6,557 nt of DNA from DAONFI01 sp035403485 (GCA_964536835.1 CAZIAZ010000074.1:1-6557), one strand, 5' to 3'; positions 1 to 6,325 are shown, counted from the first letter of the stretch. A program made the numbers and translations. The notes: generated by a model not told the origin, from the sequence alone.

Positions 1-14
1 CAGCCGACGCCGCA

Positions 15-52
15 AACAGCAACAAGCGCAAAGTCAAGTTTAATATGCTCTA
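15..52. repeat. Short imperfect repeat, copy 1 (partner at 1198-1230)
   Basis: The right end, AATATGCTCTA at 42-52, is identical to 1220-1230. The 25 or so bases to its left in both copies also align well with small gaps (CAAC, then GCGCAAAGTCAA in this copy against CGCAGAAAATCAA in the other). Both copies lie in the same orientation and flank the SprT-like/DUF4186 gene pair. This could be a dispersed intergenic repeat, or chance for the shorter part; two copies do not decide it. Confidence 0.35.
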
Positions 53-126
53 GTGTGGCGTTTGAGCGGTATTTGCGGCAGAAACAGTCTTTGTCGATTT
101 CATGATGAAAAAAATCTCCAATACGG

Positions 127-154
127 TTGCATGATGTTTTTGGGGTGATATCAT
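127..154 (+). promoter_or_regulatory. Possible sigma70-type promoter for the SprT-like/DUF4186 unit
   Basis: TTGCAT at 127-132 and TATCAT at 149-154 are separated by 16 bp. The -10 matches the consensus at 5 of 6 positions but the -35 only at 3 of 6. A start near 161 would leave a leader of about 25 nt before the ATG at 185. It is read by eye only. Confidence 0.28.
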
Positions 155-184
155 ATAGGCAGGCAGTTTGGAGAACGCGAAGGC

Positions 185-778
185 ATGGATGCCAACTATA
201 AAACGCAACATGGCATTTCTTTGGACGATATCTGGAATCCGTCCCAGCCGCTGCCTACCCGCAGCGCACTGCGTCGCATGGTCGAGGTAATCTGCGAAAT
301 TTGGGATGCCGGCGAACTTAGCCGTCAAATCCGCACGGGTTACAATATGCGTTTGAGCACTACGCTGGGCCGCGCTCTTTACAGCGAATTGCGAATAGAA
401 CTGAATCCGCGACTGCTGGCGGAAAATCCTGGCGAACTTGTTCCCACGCTGGCGCACGAGTTGGCGCATCTGGTCGCCAGGGAGCGATACGGCAACATTT
501 CGCCGCATGGGCCGGAATTTCGGGCTATGATGCGGTCGCTGAATCTGTCCGGCCGGGCTACACATAACTTGCCCGTGGCCCATCTCCGTAAAAATCGCAG
601 AACGAAATATCTGTATCTGCATCGTTGTGAGCAGTGCGGATATAAATTCGTGGCTCGTTCGCCTCGGAGGAATTATTACTGCCTGGCCTGCGGGCCGGAG
701 ATGAAGTGGGACATATACCGCCTGCCGAATACGCCAGCCGGCAAGACTCTCCTCGAACATCTTATGCGAAACATATGA
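185..778 (+). CDS. SprT-like zinc metalloprotease with C-terminal zinc ribbon
   Basis: This 197-residue protein has the SprT/SPRTN-like layout. A helix-rich N-terminal part precedes the region around residues 53-78 that ends in the family-typical IELNPRLL. The zincin motif HELAH lies at residues 91-95, with Glu92 as the probable catalytic base, His91 and His95 as zinc ligands, and His108 in SPHGPEF as the likely third ligand. A zinc ribbon follows, with Cys148/Cys151 and Cys166/Cys169. No signal peptide or membrane segment is visible, so it should be cytoplasmic. In eukaryotes SPRTN degrades DNA-protein crosslinks; the role of bacterial SprT-like proteins is less settled, so the substrate is unknown. 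The ATG at 185 is the only early Met; GGAG at 170-173 is an 11-nt-distant ribosome binding site. The 3' end overlaps the next gene by ATGA. Confidence 0.88.
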   Translation: MDANYKTQHGISLDDIWNPSQPLPTRSALRRMVEVICEIWDAGELSRQIRTGYNMRLSTTLGRALYSELRIELNPRLLAENPGELVPTLAHELAHLVARERYGNISPHGPEFRAMMRSLNLSGRATHNLPVAHLRKNRRTKYLYLHRCEQCGYKFVARSPRRNYYCLACGPEMKWDIYRLPNTPAGKTLLEHLMRNI

Positions 779-1155
779 CCATGCAGCCGGAAATTTCGGA
801 TACGCTCTTGGCCTCGCTCGCCCGCAGCCGTTTCAGAAGCTCGTTTCACCTCCGCCGAAAGGAATTCGATTATATCGCCAAAAAAGGTTTGGATACGGTC
901 CGTCGTCATGCGGAGGATTTTGTCAGGCTGAGACTTGCTCCGGCAATGCCGGTAAATGATGGAAGACAGACGCCCATGAAGGGCCATCCGGTTTTTATCG
1001 CCCAGCATGCCACAGCTACGTGCTGTCGCAAATGCCTTGAAAAATGGCACAAAATTCCGGCGGGCACTGAGTTGACGCGGCAGCAGACGGATTACGTAGT
1101 AGCCGTTATCATGATTTGGATAAACACTGAAATTGCGCTATCAATGCGTGACTAA
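775..1155 (+). CDS. DUF4186-family small His/Cys-rich protein
   Basis: I recognise this 126-residue protein as a member of the DUF4186 family, whose function is not known to me. The diagnostic stretch runs from about residue 36 to 115. It includes NDGRQTPMKGHPVFIAQHAT, then CCRKC (Cys83, Cys84, Cys87), WH (His92) and a hydrophobic C-terminal helix (YVVAVIMIWI). His71, His78, the three Cys and His92 could bind a metal, which is inference. An upstream in-frame ATG at 706 lies deep inside the preceding gene and is unlikely. I chose the ATG at 775 because it overlaps the SprT-like stop codon as ATGA, a typical translational-coupling arrangement; the ATG at 781 is a close alternative. Neither has a strong ribosome binding site, which fits coupling to the upstream gene. 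Confidence 0.82.
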   Translation: MTMQPEISDTLLASLARSRFRSSFHLRRKEFDYIAKKGLDTVRRHAEDFVRLRLAPAMPVNDGRQTPMKGHPVFIAQHATATCCRKCLEKWHKIPAGTELTRQQTDYVVAVIMIWINTEIALSMRD

Positions 1156-1244
1156 AAAAAGCTGCCTGCTTCGCCTTCCTTACAGAGAGCCTGTTTCATC
1201 AACGCAGAAAATCAAAGCGAATATGCTCTAAAAAACGTTAAAAA
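1156..1244. other. Intergenic region between convergent DUF4186 and STAS genes
   Basis: These 89 bp separate two convergent genes. They contain the second repeat copy (1198-1230) and A/T runs. On the minus strand a run of seven T follows a GC-rich stretch near 1156-1170, but I could not fold a convincing stem there, so I do not call a terminator. Confidence 0.4.
1198..1230. repeat. Short imperfect repeat, copy 2 (partner at 15-52)
   Basis: AATATGCTCTA at 1220-1230 is identical to 42-52, and the sequence to its left is similar to copy 1. It lies in the gap between the DUF4186 and STAS genes. Together the two copies form direct repeats around the SprT-like/DUF4186 pair. Confidence 0.35.
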
Positions 1245-1586
1245 TTATCTGGCGAATGATGACATGGCCTCTTTTGGCGTATCAAAAAAGCCCAGCAACT
1301 GGTCGAGCTTTACAAGCGTCAGTACCTTCAGAATGACCGACGGTACGGATGCGAGGGCTACCTTGCGGTTCTGCTTCTTGCAGTCCTGATGCAGCTTGAG
1401 CAGAGCTGTTATGCCGCCTGATGAGATGAATTTCAATCCTGAACAGTCGATTACGGCGTCTTCAGGATGTTCATCAAACAGGGCTTGCACCGTGTCGATG
1501 AAGAAATCCGAATTTGTGCCGTCTATGCGGCCAGACACTTTTATGACCAGATAACCATCGACTATGTCCCATGTAATGTCATTCAT
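1245..1586 (-). CDS. STAS-domain protein (anti-sigma factor antagonist-like)
   Basis: This 113-residue single-domain protein matches the STAS fold of SpoIIAA/RsbV-type regulators. It has an N-terminal strand pair (GYLVIKVSGRID, residues 11-22), a central strand leading into the conserved loop VIDCSGLKFISSGGI (residues 45-59), and a last helix over residues 83-99. In SpoIIAA/RsbV the loop reads DSSG or DSTG and carries the phosphorylated Ser/Thr. Here it reads SSGG, so Ser56 is the only candidate in the core and the usual preceding Asp is Ser55. I chose the ATG at 1586 because AGGAA lies 6 nt upstream (1593-1597). An in-frame ATG at 1619 would add 11 residues but has a weak ribosome site and sits 5 nt from a perfect inverted repeat. 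No partner anti-sigma kinase or PP2C phosphatase is in the window. The gene is divergent from the hybrid sensor kinase. Confidence 0.85.
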   Translation of the reverse strand: MNDITWDIVDGYLVIKVSGRIDGTNSDFFIDTVQALFDEHPEDAVIDCSGLKFISSGGITALLKLHQDCKKQNRKVALASVPSVILKVLTLVKLDQLLGFFDTPKEAMSSFAR

Positions 1587-1624
1587 AACTAGTTCCTGCC
1601 TCAATTCACCCTGGTTCATTTTTC

Positions 1625-1647
1625 ACATGAAATCAGCCATTTCATGT
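1625..1647. promoter_or_regulatory. Perfect 9-bp inverted repeat: operator or leader hairpin
   Basis: ACATGAAAT at 1625-1633 is followed by five bases (CAGCC) and the exact reverse complement ATTTCATGT at 1639-1647. It lies in the STAS/kinase intergenic region, 38 bp upstream of the chosen STAS start and downstream of the candidate STAS -10. It could therefore be a dimeric regulator's operator or an RNA hairpin in the STAS leader. There is no T run next to it, so it does not resemble an intrinsic terminator. Confidence 0.5.
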
Positions 1648-1671
1648 TATCTGATTATCGGCCCTGTTGCA

Positions 1672-1677
1672 AGTATA
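1672..1677 (-). promoter_or_regulatory. Possible -10 box for the STAS gene
   Basis: Read leftward, 1677-1672 is TATACT, 5 of 6 to the consensus. A clear -35 at normal spacing is missing; TTGCAA lies 20 bp upstream, which is too far for a standard promoter. A start near 1665 would place the inverted repeat in the transcribed leader. Confidence 0.22.
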
Positions 1678-1697
1678 TTGAAAGAATAGTTTGAAAA

Positions 1698-1726
1698 TTG
1701 CAAAAGGTTGAACTATCTGGTATCAT
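1698..1726 (+). promoter_or_regulatory. Possible sigma70-type promoter for the hybrid sensor kinase
   Basis: TTGCAA at 1698-1703 and TATCAT at 1721-1726 are separated by exactly 17 bp. They match the consensus boxes at 4 of 6 and 5 of 6 positions. A start near 1733 would give a leader of about 40 nt. The ribosome binding site GGGAGGA at 1758-1764 then precedes the ATG at 1775 by 10 nt. Confidence 0.35.
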
Positions 1727-1774
1727 TCAATTAACGTTCGTTACAGGGTTTATTTATGGGAGGAACGGTTTGTA

Positions 1775-3430
1775 ATGCCACGGGCTATGAAGATTACAGC
1801 GGTTGCCGCAGTTTTGCTGTCGGCGGTTGTTGTTTGGGCAGATGGCCAGGCTGCCGTTCAGTCTGTCAGGCAGCCATCCATATTGGTGATTTTTTCCTAT
1901 GCGCCGGCGTTCAAGTGGACCAAGCAGGAAATGCAGGGCATTATGGATGCGCTGGAAAAAGAAGGCTTTGGCAATTCGCGAATATCCATGGAATACCTTA
2001 ATGTCACGAAAGACCCGTCTGAGGAAAATCTGGAAAATTTCGCCAAACTGCTCATTCGCCGTTATCAGAAGTCGGATATCGACCTGATAATGTGTTGCGA
2101 CAATGATGCCATATATTTTATAGTGAATCAGGGCAGGGATTTTCTGCCGTCCGTTCCGGTACTTTTTTGCGGCCTGAACCGGTTAAGCCCTGATTTGTTC
2201 AATCGCAACAGGGTATTGACGGGTATAATTGAGTCGCCTGATGTTCAGACCAATATTAGCCTGATGCGGAAGATACTGCCCGATACGAAAAAGATATTCG
2301 TCATTTCCGACTATCACAGCCCAAGCAGCATCGCCGTCATGGAACAGGTCGGCCCGACGCTTAAAGAGATAGGGAAAACCGGCATTGATATCGAGACAGC
2401 CCCTGACGTAAGCGTGGACGAACTTGTCAAAAAAGTATCAGCCCTTGATAAACATACGCAGGTTTTGCTGCTTCAGTATAAAACGGACAATAAAGGCAGG
2501 CCTGTTGATATTCTGAACTTTGTCAAACGGCTTTCGCAGAACTGTCCTGTACCGATTATAGGGCTGTGGGATGTTTATCTGGACAGCGGAATTGTCGGCG
2601 GTTATATGGTGGACGGTTACCGGCAGGGTTACGAGATGGGCCACATGGCCGGACAGGTGCTGGCCGGCATGAATCCGGCTGTAATGCCGCTTATCAGAAA
2701 CAAAGGCAACTGCTACGAATTTGATTTCCTGGAGTTGCAGCGGTTTGACATTCCTCTTTCGGTTCTGCCGGAAGGGAGCAATGTAATCAATACTTGCTAT
2801 CGCGTCCGGCGGAGCGGCGATACGCTTAAAAAAATACTCGGCGGAGCGGTTGTGTTGTGTATTATCATGTTGATACCGTCGGCGTTGCTGTTCATGAGGC
2901 ATCGATATGTTATGCACAAAATTAAAAACACAGACAGAATCATACAACATATCATAGATGCCGTGCCGGCTTGCATGATTGCCACCGATAATGAGAAAAA
3001 AATCCTTTTTGCGAACAAGGCCTGCGCTGAAATGACCGGCATGCCTGTTGAAAAGATTTTGGGCAGAAATATTTCCGAGATTATATCGGGCAAAGAGGGA
3101 CTGGCGATTGTGGACGATGTGCTGAATAGCGGCTTGCCCAGGTACAAGGAGCTTTTTCATCGTTTACCTGACGGAAGAATGACTATCTGCCAGGCATTTA
3201 TCCGGCCTGCTCTTATAAACAACAAGCAGGGCCTTATTATCTATGGCCTTGATATTTCACAATACAAGCATACCGAAAATCAGTTAAAGAAAATAGAACT
3301 GCAAAGAGAGCAGGTTCTGAATTCACTGTCCGATGGCGTGATATTGCTCGATAATGCGCTGAATGTAAGTATGGGCCAACAAAAAATCGGACGAAATACT
3401 TGGCGCCCCGATTCAGCAGATGATTGGTAA
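1775..3430 (+). CDS. Hybrid sensor kinase, N-terminal part: periplasmic ABC-type sensor, TM, PAS (frameshifted)
   Basis: The 551-residue reading frame starts with a signal peptide (residues 1 to about 27: basic start, then AVAAVLLSAVVV). Residues 34-345 resemble the ABC-transporter substrate-binding-like sensor found on many histidine kinases; CCDNDAIYFIVNQG followed by VPVLFCGLN (residues 107-135) is characteristic. A membrane helix spans about 355-375 (GGAVVLCIIMLIPSALLFM) and PAS 1 covers about 385-495, with FANKACAEMTG at 412-422. A second PAS begins near 513 (LNSLSDGVILLDNALNV). After Val531 the frame loses PAS similarity and ends 20 residues later, at 3428-3430. The continuation of PAS 2 lies in the +1 frame and joins the downstream kinase part, so this is the first half of a broken or mis-sequenced gene. 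The sensor should bind a small ligand in the periplasm; the ligand cannot be inferred. GGGAGGA at 1758-1764 supports the ATG at 1775. Confidence 0.85.
   Translation: MPRAMKITAVAAVLLSAVVVWADGQAAVQSVRQPSILVIFSYAPAFKWTKQEMQGIMDALEKEGFGNSRISMEYLNVTKDPSEENLENFAKLLIRRYQKSDIDLIMCCDNDAIYFIVNQGRDFLPSVPVLFCGLNRLSPDLFNRNRVLTGIIESPDVQTNISLMRKILPDTKKIFVISDYHSPSSIAVMEQVGPTLKEIGKTGIDIETAPDVSVDELVKKVSALDKHTQVLLLQYKTDNKGRPVDILNFVKRLSQNCPVPIIGLWDVYLDSGIVGGYMVDGYRQGYEMGHMAGQVLAGMNPAVMPLIRNKGNCYEFDFLELQRFDIPLSVLPEGSNVINTCYRVRRSGDTLKKILGGAVVLCIIMLIPSALLFMRHRYVMHKIKNTDRIIQHIIDAVPACMIATDNEKKILFANKACAEMTGMPVEKILGRNISEIISGKEGLAIVDDVLNSGLPRYKELFHRLPDGRMTICQAFIRPALINNKQGLIIYGLDISQYKHTENQLKKIELQREQVLNSLSDGVILLDNALNVSMGQQKIGRNTWRPDSADDW
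3362..3380 (+). other. Single-base frameshift site inside PAS 2 of the hybrid kinase
   Basis: The upstream frame reads Asn-Val through 3367. The downstream frame has a stop at 3366-3368 and is open from 3369, where it reads VWANKKSDEILG, a typical PAS strand and helix. Skipping the A at 3368 gives NVVWANKKSDEILG with normal PAS spacing. A one-base insertion of A at 3367/3368, real or from sequencing, is the simplest explanation. The repaired protein would have 1130 residues (531 plus 599). Confidence 0.85.
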
Positions 3431-5168
3431 AAAATGTTTTACGGTCAAGAATCATAAGATTCCATGCCGGGAATGCGCCGCGCTCTCGACTCTCCGCAGC
3501 AAAGAGCCGCATTCGTGCGTGCTTGAGGTAAATAACAAGAACATACTCATAAAAGCCGTGCCCGTGTTTGACGAAGACGTGAACATAATTTCAGTAGTTG
3601 AAACCATTCAGGACATATCATCGCAGGTGAAAGCTCGCAAGGAAGCCGTGAACAAGATGGAAATGTTCCAGTTGCTTCTCGACATGCTGCCGGCTGGAAT
3701 TCTGATAATAAACAGCGACAGGCAAATCGTAAATGCCAACCGTTATGCGCTTGACCTTCTCGGTGTGGTAACATTTGACAATATCAAAGGCACGCTCTGC
3801 CATAACCGGATATGTCCTGAAGCGGACTCGGATTGTCCGATACTCAATGCCGACAAAAAGGTTGAGAGCCGGCAGTGCAGGATTCTTACCATTCAGGGCC
3901 AGGAACTGCCGGTGCTGAAGACCGTTCGGCCGGTAAATTATATGGGCGAGGAAATGGTGGTTGAGGTTTTTCTCGATATGCGGCAGCATAACATGTATGT
4001 CGACAACCTTTTGCAGACGGAAAAACTTCAGGCTGTCGCGTTGTTTGCCAAGGGCCTTGCCGGCGAATTCACCAGCAAGACGGCTGATATATTCGATAAA
4101 ATCGCCGCCATGAAAAAGGAACTGTCGGATAATAAATGCCTGAAATTGCTGGATTCGATACTTAATACGACTTTGCGGATAAGTGAGATTTCCGACAAGC
4201 TGATATCGTTTTCCCGCATGGATATAGCCGGTTCTGCCGAGGTTGATTTGCACGAAGTCATCCGTCACATTTCGGTATATATGGAGCATACCCTTCGTGA
4301 AGAAGGCATAGAGATGAAAATCAATCTCTCGGCGCGGCATCATGTAATCGTCGGCGATTCACTGCATCTGGAACGTTCGATACTCAATCTCTGTTCGAAT
4401 TCTCAGAACGCCATGCCTGACGGCGGCACTTTGATTATCGCCACTACCAACGAAAACATAGATGAAAGCAGTCTGCTTCATGCCATTCGCAAATTGCCTG
4501 TCGGCCGTTATGTTCGCGTTCAGGTCATAGACACCGGCCACGGTATTGCCCCTGAAGTGCAGAGTCACATTTTTGAGCCGTTCTTTTCGACCCGTTCGAC
4601 GGCGAGCGGCGTAGGCTTGTCGGCTGTTTTCGGCACTATAAAAGCTCACAACGGTTCGATAGATGTAAATTCAACGCCCGGCCTCGGCACGACGTTCAAT
4701 ATTTACCTGCCGGTGGTTTCAAAATCAAAAACATCCGCCGACAGTCCTGCTGAGCCGGCCGCAGTCGATAACAGCCGATATGAAATCCTTGTTGTCGACG
4801 ATGACCAGATAGCCCGAACCATTATTTCTGAAATGTTGCGGCGCATGGGTTATGGCGTATCGAATGCCGCCAGCGGCAGGGAGGCGGTGGATATTTATCT
4901 TTCACGGCGGAACGCAATAAAGCTGATTCTGCTCGACATTACCATGCCGGACATGTCTGGCCGTGAAGTTTTCGACATCATCAGGGAGAAAGACCCTGAT
5001 GTCAAAATAATGATACTTTCCGCCGACTTGCATGAGGAGAACGTGAATTATATTCTCAACGCCGGCGGCATGGGTTACCTGGCCAAGCCGGTTACGCAAA
5101 AAAATCTGCAGATAGCGATTTCGCGTGCGTTGGACGGCATGATGACACTGCCGGCTGACTTGAATTGA
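3420..5168 (+). CDS. Hybrid sensor kinase, C-terminal part: PAS-PAS, degenerate DHp, HATPase, receiver
   Basis: This frame continues the upstream kinase; its true coding extent runs from 3369. The first ATG, at 3420, lies inside PAS 2 and has no good ribosome site, so independent translation is doubtful. Residues 1-75 finish PAS 2 with Cys6, Cys16, Cys19 and Cys33. PAS 3 covers about 78-190 with Cys127, Cys132, Cys139 and Cys153. The dimerisation helix near 198-222 reads FAKGLAGEFTSK where family members have GxxGGIAHDFNN, so Gly215 (codon 4062-4064) replaces the phosphoacceptor His. The HATPase domain looks intact: N box LNLCSNSQNAMPDGG (322-336), DTGHGI (371-376), FEPFFSTR (385-392) and GVGLS (397-401). 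The receiver (454-572) keeps Asp460-462, phosphoacceptor Asp506, Ser534 and Lys556. There is no DNA-binding output domain. The protein may bind ATP and receive phosphate without autophosphorylating, which is inference. The stop is 8 bp from the convergent ispG stop. Confidence 0.85.
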   Translation: MIGKKCFTVKNHKIPCRECAALSTLRSKEPHSCVLEVNNKNILIKAVPVFDEDVNIISVVETIQDISSQVKARKEAVNKMEMFQLLLDMLPAGILIINSDRQIVNANRYALDLLGVVTFDNIKGTLCHNRICPEADSDCPILNADKKVESRQCRILTIQGQELPVLKTVRPVNYMGEEMVVEVFLDMRQHNMYVDNLLQTEKLQAVALFAKGLAGEFTSKTADIFDKIAAMKKELSDNKCLKLLDSILNTTLRISEISDKLISFSRMDIAGSAEVDLHEVIRHISVYMEHTLREEGIEMKINLSARHHVIVGDSLHLERSILNLCSNSQNAMPDGGTLIIATTNENIDESSLLHAIRKLPVGRYVRVQVIDTGHGIAPEVQSHIFEPFFSTRSTASGVGLSAVFGTIKAHNGSIDVNSTPGLGTTFNIYLPVVSKSKTSADSPAEPAAVDNSRYEILVVDDDQIARTIISEMLRRMGYGVSNAASGREAVDIYLSRRNAIKLILLDITMPDMSGREVFDIIREKDPDVKIMILSADLHEENVNYILNAGGMGYLAKPVTQKNLQIAISRALDGMMTLPADLN

Positions 5169-5176
5169 AGCCTCTT

Positions 5177-6280
5177 TTACTGGAAGCTGTCGATTTCTTT
5201 AAGCAGTGTCGGGATTATTTCTTCCGTTTTTACGTTTTTGATTCGTTGGCCGCGGCGGTAGAGGACGGCTTTGTCCCTGCCGGCACAGATGGCGATGTCT
5301 GCGTTTTCCGCTTCGCCAGGGCCGTTGACCACACAGCCCATGATGGCGACCGTCAGATTTTTTTTGACGCTTTTCAGCAATTCTTCCATTTTTGCAATTA
5401 CCGGCGACAAATCCATCTGCAGCCGCCCGCAGGTCGGACACGCGATAAGCTCTATGCCCTCTCTTTTTCTGAGTCGCAGCGAATAAAGCAGTTCGTTGGC
5501 CGCCATTACCTCGTTGACCGGATCGCCCGCATAGCTGATTCGCAGCGTATCGCCGATGCCTTCACATAACAGAGTGCCTAGTGCGGCGGCTGAACGTATG
5601 GCAGCCGTAGCCGGCGTGCCTGCATGTGTGACGCCCAGGTGCAGAGGATAATTCCACCGCCTGGCCAGTTCGCGGTTTACGGCGACGGTGGTGTAGGCGT
5701 CATGGCTTTTAGCCGACAATACGAGATTGTCGAATCCTTCCTGCTCGAATATTGCCAGATATTCCGCCATTTTTTCCGCCATCAGTTCCGCCAGCGGTTT
5801 TTCCCTGTCCTGTCGATATTTATCCATGTCTCTACGGTCGCTTATTGAGCCTTCGTTTACGCCGATACGTATGGCTGCTCCGCGGCTGGCAGCTTCGCTT
5901 ATGACGAGTTTTACCTTGTCGCGGTCGGATATGTTGCCCGGGTTCAGACGGATTTTGGCTACGCCGGCTTGCAGGGCTTCGATAGCCCGCTGGAAGTGGA
6001 AGTGCACATCCGCGACTATCGGTACTGGTGATGCGGCGACGATTTCCGGCAGGGCGGCGGTGTCTTCCTGGGTGGGCGTAGCCACGCGGACTATCTCCGC
6101 CCCAGCCTCTGCCAGCCGCAACACCTGTGCGATGGTAGCCGCTGCGTCGGCGGTTCTGGTATTCGTCATGGATTGAACGGTGATTGGCGAATCGCCGCCT
6201 ATCGTCAGAGAGCCGACTTTGGCGACGCGGGTTTTATGTCTGGTTATTTCGGGCAGATTCATGTCGGCCATTTTACTCAC
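5177..6280 (-). CDS. ispG: 4-hydroxy-3-methylbut-2-en-1-yl diphosphate synthase (IspG/GcpE)
   Basis: IspG makes HMBPP from the cyclic diphosphate MEcPP, the penultimate step of the methylerythritol phosphate route to isoprenoids, using a [4Fe-4S] cluster. This 367-residue protein is the short bacterial form. The N-terminal TIM-barrel part shows PITVQSMTNTRT (32-43), VPIVADVHFHF (86-96) and KIRLNPGNI (109-117), then GVNEGS (140-145) and GVTHAG (216-221). Cluster ligands are Cys281 and Cys284 (CPTCGR), Cys316 (MGCVVNGPGEA) and Glu323, with the same 35-residue spacing as E. coli Cys270-Cys305 and Glu312 seven after the last Cys. The start is uncertain: GTG at 6280 has AGG six bases upstream, while the ATGs at 6271 and 6262 are also in frame, and 6262 gives an N terminus closest in length to E. 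coli IspG. The gene converges on the sensor kinase and diverges from rsmG. Confidence 0.96.
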   Translation of the reverse strand: MSKMADMNLPEITRHKTRVAKVGSLTIGGDSPITVQSMTNTRTADAAATIAQVLRLAEAGAEIVRVATPTQEDTAALPEIVAASPVPIVADVHFHFQRAIEALQAGVAKIRLNPGNISDRDKVKLVISEAASRGAAIRIGVNEGSISDRRDMDKYRQDREKPLAELMAEKMAEYLAIFEQEGFDNLVLSAKSHDAYTTVAVNRELARRWNYPLHLGVTHAGTPATAAIRSAAALGTLLCEGIGDTLRISYAGDPVNEVMAANELLYSLRLRKREGIELIACPTCGRLQMDLSPVIAKMEELLKSVKKNLTVAIMGCVVNGPGEAENADIAICAGRDKAVLYRRGQRIKNVKTEEIIPTLLKEIDSFQ

Positions 6281-6297
6281 GGCGGGCCTGAAATGAA

Positions 6298-6325
6298 TCG
6301 AAAATTTCTGCGGCGAAGGTATAAT
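6298..6325 (+). promoter_or_regulatory. Probable promoter of rsmG
   Basis: A perfect TATAAT at 6320-6325 has TCGAAA (4 of 6 to the -35 consensus) at 6298-6303, 16 bp upstream. Transcription would start near 6332, giving a leader of about 66 nt to the ATG at 6398. Confidence 0.45.

Larger units (their letters stand above)
1..184. other. Intergenic region upstream of the SprT-like gene
   Basis: I find no supportable gene here. Short open stretches run in from the left edge and stop within the first 105 bases, so the tail of an upstream gene ending near 41-53 cannot be excluded, but there is not enough sequence to identify one. The region holds one copy of a short repeat (about 15-52), a possible promoter (127-154) and an 8-bp palindrome TGATATCA at 146-153. 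Confidence 0.5.

Noticed and set aside
1..53. Tail of an upstream gene ending at 41-53
   Set aside because: Two frames give short basic tails ending there, but fewer than 20 residues are visible and nothing can be identified.
50..760. Long minus-strand open frame opposite the SprT-like gene
   Set aside because: It lies opposite a gene with a clear zincin motif and zinc ribbon, and its translation shows no recognisable domain.
1156..1200. Intrinsic terminator after DUF4186 or after the STAS gene
   Set aside because: A T run exists on the minus strand, but I could not form a stable stem next to it.
1756..2001. Plus-strand frame starting at the ATG at 1756
   Set aside because: It overlaps the sensor start in another frame, its ATG adjoins the ribosome binding site of 1775, and the product is Cys/Gly-rich without domain features.
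3362..3380. Programmed +1 frameshift joining the two kinase parts
   Set aside because: There is no rare-codon, stop-codon or slippery arrangement at the switch and no SD-like stimulator close upstream; a one-base indel is simpler. Kept as a test under the frameshift finding.
2438..4343. Minus-strand open frames at 2438-3160, 2797-3147 and 3618-4343
   Set aside because: They mirror the sensor, PAS and kinase coding sequence on the plus strand and have no family resemblance.
5165..6176. Plus-strand open frames opposite ispG
   Set aside because: ispG is unambiguous here; the opposite frames are compositional shadows.
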